DNA from: Methanosphaera sp. SHI613
Lineage (GTDB): Archaea > Methanobacteriota > Methanobacteria > Methanobacteriales > Methanobacteriaceae
Assembly: GCA_003266145.1 (NCBI GenBank)
Contig: MVJJ01000116.1
Coordinates: 473 to 15,109, forward strand
Length of the DNA stretch: 14,637 bases
Direction of reading: 5' to 3'
The translations under genes and the position numbers were made by a program. Position 1 is the first letter of the stretch. Each line of letters opens with the position of its first letter. This document shows, one piece after another, positions 14,370 through 14,637 of the stretch. The notes beneath the pieces were generated by a model. The model made no database searches. It was not told the origin of the DNA and saw nothing but the letters and a program-made list of their open reading frames with translations.

Positions 14370-14382
14370 TTTCAAGTGTAAA
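14370..14382 (-). promoter_or_regulatory. mini-ORB copy 3 (exact)
   Basis: The plus strand reads TTTCAAGTGTAAA, the exact reverse complement of TTTACACTTGAAA, the 13-bp Cdc6-binding repeat described for the Methanothermobacter origin. A GAGAGAGGGACG run precedes it. Its core is 73 bases from that of copy 2. Confidence 0.75.
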
Positions 14383-14497
14383 ATTGTAGAAGATACCCCA
14401 AAAATTTTCAAAAAATGAAAAATCTTCAAAAGAAAAAAATCTTAAAATTGAAAATGAGCTTCTTAATATGGTTAATAAGAATAATTAAAAGTAAATG

Positions 14498-14637
14498 ATA
14501 ATTAAATAATAAAAATAATAATAAATAATAAATATAATATAATATAAATAATAATATAATAATATAATAATAAATAATATACTATATTATAATAATATAA
14601 TAAATAAACAATTATACTCTTTTATTTTTTTAAAAAA
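14498..14637. other. almost pure A/T tract, probable DNA unwinding element
   Basis: The first 84 bases (14498-14581) contain only A and T. The full 140 bases contain four C (14582, 14609, 14617, 14619) and no G. The sequence is mainly irregular AAT/ATA units such as ataataaataat. Low melting energy beside mini-ORBs suggests the site of first strand opening. Confidence 0.6.

Larger units (their letters stand above)
14236..14637. other. probable chromosomal replication origin region upstream of cdc6
   Basis: A 402-base gene-free stretch runs to the window edge. It holds the cdc6 ribosome site (GAGGA, minus strand, 14245-14241), three mini-ORB repeats (14265-14382), a purine run GAGAGAGGGA (14354-14363), a mixed-sequence part to about 14497, and an almost pure A/T tract from 14498 on. 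An initiator gene, its binding repeats and an easily melted tract together define archaeal origins. The call is inference from these parts; the origin may continue past the window. Confidence 0.75.

Noticed and set aside
14418..14443. Direct repeat AAAAATCTT (14418-14426 and 14435-14443) in the origin region.
   Set aside because: Low complexity, only two copies and no match to known origin boxes; noted but not counted as a binding site.
14341..14498. Short open stretches in the region of mini-ORB 3 that read in a protein-like way, including a 27-codon frame from ATG 14415 to TGA 14498 (basic, hydrophobic) and another frame ending at 14487 rich in K, E and N.
   Set aside because: No ribosome site, very short, several frames give equally protein-like text because A-rich DNA codes for K/N/I/E, and the region overlaps an exact mini-ORB. 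A decayed gene is possible but unsupported.
1..14637. Search for insertion sequences, CRISPR arrays, tRNAs, rRNAs, riboswitches and phage or defence genes.
   Set aside because: No transposase, integrase, regularly spaced repeats, cloverleaf-like segments or long structured leaders were seen; all long frames belong to housekeeping families.

Overview
The window looks like chromosomal DNA from a very AT-rich methanogenic euryarchaeon of the order Methanobacteriales. Methanosphaera, or a close relative such as Methanobrevibacter, is the best guess. The gene set is archaeal: a Kae1-Bud32 fusion, eukaryote-like ribosomal protein S15, Hef helicase-nuclease, archaeal CobT (formerly UPF0284), aconitase-X-type phosphomevalonate dehydratase large subunit, TrmI and Orc1/Cdc6. 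Shine-Dalgarno sites are of the GGTGAT/GGAGG kind, and a 13-bp Orc1/Cdc6-binding repeat matches the mini-ORB described for Methanothermobacter. Species assignment is inference from composition and family resemblance. From memory, the order from cdc6 through pyrB and hef towards ilvE is shared with other Methanobacteriales.

Layout. Bases 1-169 are AT-rich with perhaps the last codons of an upstream gene. ilvE (branched-chain aminotransferase) and uppP (polyprenyl-diphosphate phosphatase) follow on the plus strand. kae1-bud32 lies on the minus strand, tail to tail with uppP, and diverges from cobT. rdgB (house-cleaning XTP/dITPase) stands alone. A likely operon rpsO - DHH/RecJ-like phosphoesterase - acnX then couples a ribosomal protein, a DNA/RNA-processing nuclease and an isoprenoid-precursor enzyme. 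A small two-TM membrane protein (DUF5654-like) has its own strong promoter and ribosome site. A second operon, hef - trmI - pyrB, follows. cdc6 is on the minus strand, converging on pyrB.

The last 400 bases, upstream of cdc6, look like a replication origin. They carry three same-orientation mini-ORB repeats with near-integral helical spacing (32 and 73 bp) and then a 140-bp tract with no G and only four C, a probable unwinding element. cdc6, hef and the DHH nuclease therefore make this an origin-proximal replication and repair neighbourhood, mixed with housekeeping genes.

The least expected signal is at the gene ends. At all eight recognisable transcription-unit ends, counting the shared uppP/kae1 site once per gene, the stop codon sits inside a short perfect inverted repeat. 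Four of these are tight hairpins (7-8 bp arms, 3-4 nt loops). On the plus strand most are followed by a C-rich patch and a T7-T9 tract. Genes inside operons lack a comparable hairpin. I saw no mobile element, CRISPR array, tRNA or rRNA, and no obviously novel multi-gene system.
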